Below, one piece after another: positions 5,980 through 8,869 of a DNA stretch of 8,869 nucleotides. Under the pieces are notes generated by a model. The model saw only the letters and a program-made list of their open reading frames with translations, ran no database searches and was not told the DNA's origin. The stretch is taken from NCBI GenBank assembly GCA_027084065.1, contig JALWLR010000311.1, positions 1 to 8,869 on the forward strand, read 5' to 3'. Position numbers and translations under genes: made by a program. The stretch is from Helicobacteraceae bacterium. Lineage in GTDB: Bacteria; Campylobacterota; Campylobacteria; Campylobacterales; Sulfurimonadaceae. How positions within the stretch are numbered: the first letter of the stretch is position 1; each line of letters opens with the position of its first letter.

Positions 5980-8439
5980 TTACAGATAATTGACAAGTGA
6001 TAGCTTTGAAACTCTCCCCACTGTCGAAAGGATAGCCTGATAATTCAGAGTCAATTGATTCAAACGCATAGAGGCTTCGGCGATGTCGGTATCGATTGTT
6101 TCACTACGCAAAGTTTTCGTACTGACACTCAAAAGTTCACTTCGCTGCGAGGCATTTTGAAGACTATTGGAGTATGCACCTATTTTTGCATGCATTTTCG
6201 AGACGTGTTCTGCAAGATCATCAATTACCGTAATGGCATTTTGTATACCGAGATTGCGTGGGTCATTGCTCTTACCATCAGGTCGTAAACGTTTTAATCC
6301 AACTGATTCTATAGCAGAATCTAGATGATGGAAAAAATCGGTTTTTGGATCACTTATAGTCAATGCGTCATTGAGTTGAAACGACATTGCCGGTGAGACA
6401 GATCCACCAGAAGTAATATCCTGCAGAGTAATCTCCGCTTTTGTGGTTGCTGTTGCCTTTTGGGTAAATTCCAACTTTCCGTCATAGGTAAGATCTACAC
6501 TTGCTAATAAAGAGGCGTTTTCTACAGCAGCATCATACTCCTCTGGATCGTATACGCTGTTTGCGTTTGTATCTTGAGGGAGTGAATTTGTTACAACCAT
6601 GTTCATAACATCACTTAATTGCCCGTAAGTCATATCGTCTGCTTTGACCTTCGTCCTTGGAGAACCTTCTACTGTGTAGATTGGGTATGTTCTATCGACT
6701 GTACCGTCTCCATCTGTATCGACACTAAATGTAGAGCCACTGTTGGAGAGATCTATCTCTGCCGTGTAGAGATTGCCGTTAATATCTGTCCCTTTAAGTG
6801 AGAGTTTCGTTCCATCCAACGAGGTGGTATTGGAAGTTTGTGTGACATCGGCAACTTCACTGAGCTTGGTGCTTTTAGTAGCAAAGGCATTATCTGCCGT
6901 TACAATTTGCGCTACATTGCCCGTTATTTTATTTCCGACTTTTGTAAATTTGGCATCATCATAGGTAAGCGCTTTATCCATTGCAAAACCATCTACGGCA
7001 TTGTTGGCGGCATCTTGAGTTTGCATTTTTATATCTATATTGGACTGCGAAGAAGAAGTGGAACTTGAGAAAACTATCTTACCGTCATTGAGTGAAAATT
7101 CCAGCGTATCATCAGCATCATACAAAGCATCGAGCGTATCGAGCAGATCTTGTACTGTTTTACCGGCAATGGAAAATGAACTTGGTGCCAATGGCGTACC
7201 GTCGCTTTGAGTTCCGCTAAAAGAGATGTGATCGACATTGGATGGATAAATTTCCGATAACGGAGTATAAAGATTCGCGTTGCTAAAGTCTCCTTTTTTG
7301 AGCATCTCTCCGTTTATGGAAAAGAGACTTTCATCGAAACGATCCTGTGCGGAAGCGACATCGCTTGTATAGCCGGTATAGCCACTTTGCACAAAACCTT
7401 TAATAAATACATCTTTTTGCTCCAAATCTTCAAGCTTTGCACCGCTTGTTTCAAAGTTCAAATCCGCATCATCGGCTCCTTTGAAATCGACAGCTCCAAC
7501 CATATGAAACGTCAATTTGCTCGAACCTTGAATTCTATCTTCTATTTCTATTTGTCCATGCGGATTCAGTGTAACATTGACACTATCTTTTCCGTAAGCA
7601 TCCTCAATTGCACTTAAAAGTTCTCCTACGCTTTGGGTCGAGTTCATATCTATCTGTTTTTTGAAACTTGTTCCATCATGACGCACTCCCTGCAAATAAA
7701 AGTGACTTACAGGATCGTTTGACGGATCATTGTCGGTATCTCCCATCAGGTCTCTAATGGTACTTTCTGGTGTTATGAAACTCTCTTTTGCATTTGATTT
7801 TGGAATGGATGGATCGACCATGACATCTGGATGCAAATCACTTTGATTGTAGTTTTTGATGTTTGTCGTTACACGTCTGTGAGTTTGCGTCTCTTCTCCC
7901 AAGAAAAGATCGCTTCCTGGGATGTTGTACTGAATGCTAACTTGAGATCCGGCAAACGCTTTGAGTTCTTTGTCGTTTCCTCTGTAGGTTCCGTCATTGT
8001 CAATGGGTTTGGTATCGAGTGCAGAACCTGCAAAAATGAACTGACCGTTGATGGAGGTATTTGAGAGTGTTTTAAGATGATTTCGAAGCCCTTTGAGCTC
8101 TTCATATATGGCATCTAAAGAGGTGTCGTCATGAGTGGCATTGGCGGCATTGACCATAAGCACTTTCATTCTGTCCAGTGTCGTTTGCACATCATTGAGT
8201 GTTTTATCTGTCTGTGTAGCCATTTTCAAAGCACTTGTCGTACTTTTTGCCGCCTGGGTCAACGTCACTATTTCATTATCTAATCGCATCGTGTTACTGA
8301 AGATGGAGACGTCATCTTTGGCGTACTCTATTTTTAGACCCGAAGAGATCTCTTTGTTGACTTTGAGCAAGTTTTCACTCAGCCTGCTTTTCTCCGGTGC
8401 GAAAACATTTTTATAATACATACTGTTTGTAACTCTCAT
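5980..8439 (-). CDS. flgL: Flagellar hook-filament junction protein FlgL (HAP3), long epsilonproteobacterial form
   Basis: FlgL is exported through the flagellar type III system and forms the ring joining the hook (through FlgK) to the filament. Both terminal coiled-coil D0/D1 regions are present. The N-terminus (1-140) opens MRVTNSMYYKNV and carries SSGLKIEYAKDD (32-43) and TLSNTSINGQFIFAGSA (124-140), the flagellin/FlgL signature. The C-terminus (about 699-819) has IGAYSNSLQNA (753-763) and ends ILSTVGRVSKLSLVNYL. At 819 residues it is about 500 longer than the enterobacterial protein; the extra mass is a central, presumably surface-exposed region (about 145-695) holding three related modules and several acidic loops. 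No signal peptide is expected or seen. The start has a strong GGAGG (8450-8446), six bases upstream, and a sigma-54-type promoter lies before it. The absence of Cys throughout is usual for axial flagellar proteins. I prefer FlgL to flagellin because of the MRVTNSMYYKN start and the C-terminal SKLSLVNYL end. Confidence 0.93.
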   Translation of the reverse strand: MRVTNSMYYKNVFAPEKSRLSENLLKVNKEISSGLKIEYAKDDVSIFSNTMRLDNEIVTLTQAAKSTTSALKMATQTDKTLNDVQTTLDRMKVLMVNAANATHDDTSLDAIYEELKGLRNHLKTLSNTSINGQFIFAGSALDTKPIDNDGTYRGNDKELKAFAGSQVSIQYNIPGSDLFLGEETQTHRRVTTNIKNYNQSDLHPDVMVDPSIPKSNAKESFITPESTIRDLMGDTDNDPSNDPVSHFYLQGVRHDGTSFKKQIDMNSTQSVGELLSAIEDAYGKDSVNVTLNPHGQIEIEDRIQGSSKLTFHMVGAVDFKGADDADLNFETSGAKLEDLEQKDVFIKGFVQSGYTGYTSDVASAQDRFDESLFSINGEMLKKGDFSNANLYTPLSEIYPSNVDHISFSGTQSDGTPLAPSSFSIAGKTVQDLLDTLDALYDADDTLEFSLNDGKIVFSSSTSSSQSNIDIKMQTQDAANNAVDGFAMDKALTYDDAKFTKVGNKITGNVAQIVTADNAFATKSTKLSEVADVTQTSNTTSLDGTKLSLKGTDINGNLYTAEIDLSNSGSTFSVDTDGDGTVDRTYPIYTVEGSPRTKVKADDMTYGQLSDVMNMVVTNSLPQDTNANSVYDPEEYDAAVENASLLASVDLTYDGKLEFTQKATATTKAEITLQDITSGGSVSPAMSFQLNDALTISDPKTDFFHHLDSAIESVGLKRLRPDGKSNDPRNLGIQNAITVIDDLAEHVSKMHAKIGAYSNSLQNASQRSELLSVSTKTLRSETIDTDIAEASMRLNQLTLNYQAILSTVGRVSKLSLVNYL
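6415..6873 (-). repeat. FlgL internal module, copy 3 (residues about 523-675)
   Basis: Protein-level repeat. It starts STKLSEVAD, then KLSLKGTDINGNLYTAEIDL, a long insertion, MTYGQLSDVMNMV (603-615), and closes with VDLTYDGKLEFTQKATATTKAEI. The order 'xLSEx, short beta strand and G, (D/N)G, (T/M)xxxLLxxL helix, beta strand, DGKI/LxF' is shared with copies 1 and 2. The insertion contains two acidic loops, DTDGDGTVD (574-582) and DTNANSVYDPEE (623-634). The alignment was made by eye. Confidence 0.5.
7024..7272 (-). repeat. FlgL internal module, copy 2 (residues about 390-472)
   Basis: Protein-level repeat and the most compact copy: TPLSEIYPSN, HISFSGTQSDGTPL (404-417), TVQDLLDTLDALYD (428-441), LEFSLNDGKIVFSSST (446-461), SNIDIKM (466-472). 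It lacks the acidic loop seen in copies 1 and 3. The shape resembles the 'flagellin hook IN' type of inserted domain known in FlgL and flagellins, but I cannot run the profile. Confidence 0.55.
7501..7776 (-). repeat. FlgL internal module, copy 1 (residues about 222-313)
   Basis: Protein-level repeat: ESTIRDLMG, acidic loop DTDNDPSND (234-242), HFYLQGVRHDGTSFKKQIDM (246-265), SVGELLSAIEDAYGKD (270-285), VTLNPHGQIEIEDRIQGSSKLTFHM (289-313). It aligns by eye with copy 2 almost without gaps from the 'G-x-x-x-DGT' turn to the final Met. Confidence 0.55.
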
Positions 8440-8445
8440 GCTCTA

Positions 8446-8450
8446 CCTCC
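8446..8450 (-). promoter_or_regulatory. Strong ribosome binding site of flgL
   Basis: GGAGG is followed by a 6-base spacer (TAGAGC) and the ATG at 8439. It is the strongest Shine-Dalgarno in the window and fixes the flgL start. High translation fits a structural protein. Confidence 0.8.
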
Positions 8451-8483
8451 GTGTAACTTGAAACCCTGTCATACACTTTTTCA

Positions 8484-8499
8484 AGCAAAATCGGTTCCA
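8484..8499 (-). promoter_or_regulatory. Sigma-54 (RpoN) promoter of flgL
   Basis: The minus strand reads TGGAACCGATTTTGCT. The invariant -24 GG (8498-8497) and -12 GC (8486-8485) are separated by exactly 10 bases. The match to TGGCAC-N5-TTGCT is missing only the fourth base of the -24 element. Transcription would start near 8473, leaving a leader of about 34 nucleotides before flgL. In Campylobacterota, RpoN with the FlgS/FlgR two-component system controls the middle (hook, rod and junction) flagellar class, so the site agrees with the gene. Confidence 0.75.
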
Positions 8500-8541
8500 T
8501 CTTCGTTTTCTAGGAGTATATCGTCAAGAAAGAGAAAAACA

Positions 8542-8869
8542 TTATGATTGCGATTCTGCCTCCTGCTCCTTTTGAAGCAATTTGAGCTGCAAGACATGAC
8601 GCTCGGTTATAACGGTCATAAACTCCCCCTCAAACACCTTGATTTCCAAAACATATGCACGCACATGTACATTTCGCTTTCGTCCCTCCTGATGGCGTAC
8701 CTGTGCTTTAAATACAACTTTATCGCCAAGTTTTACAGGGGCTAAAAACTGACACTCCGATGCAACTAACACTACATTCTTTTCATTGACTGCCGCCATT
8801 GCCGCAAAATCTGCCGCCCCAAAAATAAAACCACCGTGAATTAACCCGTATGAATCGACAACCATATCC
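8542..8869 (-). CDS. PaaI/YigI-type hot-dog fold acyl-CoA thioesterase, 5' end outside the window
   Basis: About 109 C-terminal residues are visible and the reading frame stays open to the window edge. The first visible Met (8865) is probably internal, because hot-dog proteins of this type have residues before the HGGF helix. The signature LIHGGFIFGAADFAAM includes the His-Gly-Gly turn and the Asp of the central 'sausage' helix, where the catalytic acid of PaaI-like enzymes lies. Strands follow in VVLVASECQFLAPVKLGDKVVFKAQV and GRKRNVHVRAYVLEIKVFEGEFMTVI, the usual beta-sheet of the fold. The C-terminal tail (LQLKLLQKEQEAESQS) is charged and probably disordered. The expected role is hydrolysis of acyl- or aryl-CoA thioesters in the cytoplasm, with the substrate unknown. 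Family members also include non-catalytic dehydratase-like proteins. It ends 102 bp before flgL, and the sigma-54 site in between suggests it is not part of the flagellar unit. Confidence 0.85.
   Translation of the reverse strand, partial: DMVVDSYGLIHGGFIFGAADFAAMAAVNEKNVVLVASECQFLAPVKLGDKVVFKAQVRHQEGRKRNVHVRAYVLEIKVFEGEFMTVITERHVLQLKLLQKEQEAESQS

Noticed and set aside
5980..8439. Calling the 819-residue flagellar protein a flagellin
   Set aside because: The ends match FlgL better than FlaA or FlaB, and the promoter and gene neighbourhood fit a junction protein. Some databases may still label such proteins flagellin-like.
8548..8745. Plus-strand open frame opposite the thioesterase gene
   Set aside because: The minus-strand frame carries the clear hot-dog HGGF signature; the plus-strand product has no feature of its own.
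1..8869. Search for CRISPR, tRNA, insertion sequences, toxin-antitoxin pairs or a new multigene system
   Set aside because: Coding is nearly continuous with recognisable housekeeping genes, gaps are at most 164 bp, and no regular repeat array, inverted terminal repeat or tRNA-like fold was seen by eye.

Overview
The window reads as ordinary chromosome of a Campylobacterota (epsilonproteobacterial) species, probably a free-living sulfur- or hydrogen-oxidising relative of Sulfurimonas or Sulfurovum rather than a host-adapted Campylobacter or Helicobacter. I infer this from the AT-rich, A/T-tract-filled intergenic DNA, an AcnB-type aconitase, a very long FlgL (819 residues, as in this phylum, against about 320 in enterobacteria), a sigma-54-type promoter in front of that flagellar gene, and the flgL-ftsK gene order. 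The genus is a guess.

All six genes lie on the minus strand, so transcription runs from high to low coordinates: a hot-dog thioesterase (5' end outside the window, 8542-8869), flgL (5980-8439), ftsK (3652-5910), a small four-helix membrane protein (3136-3552), acnB (410-2971) and the start of an MscS-type mechanosensitive channel (1-321, running out of the window). Gaps are 69-164 bp, and no stretch over 300 bp lacks a gene. Most gaps hold a plausible promoter for the next gene, so I see mainly single-gene units rather than one operon. The best supported signals are a GG-N10-GC sigma-54 site before flgL, a perfect TATAAT before acnB, and an 11-bp-stem hairpin just after acnB.

The genes belong to separate housekeeping tasks: hook-filament junction (FlgL), chromosome translocation at division (FtsK), citrate/isocitrate interconversion in the oxidative or reductive TCA cycle (AcnB), osmotic protection (MscS-like) and acyl-CoA or related thioester hydrolysis. 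I found no mobile element, CRISPR array, RNA gene or defence system, and nothing that amounts to a new multigene system. The most interesting material is inside FlgL, whose large surface-exposed middle contains three diverged copies of one module and three acidic loops resembling calcium-binding DxDxDG/EF-hand loops. Short direct repeats also lie just upstream of the acnB and membrane-protein promoters.
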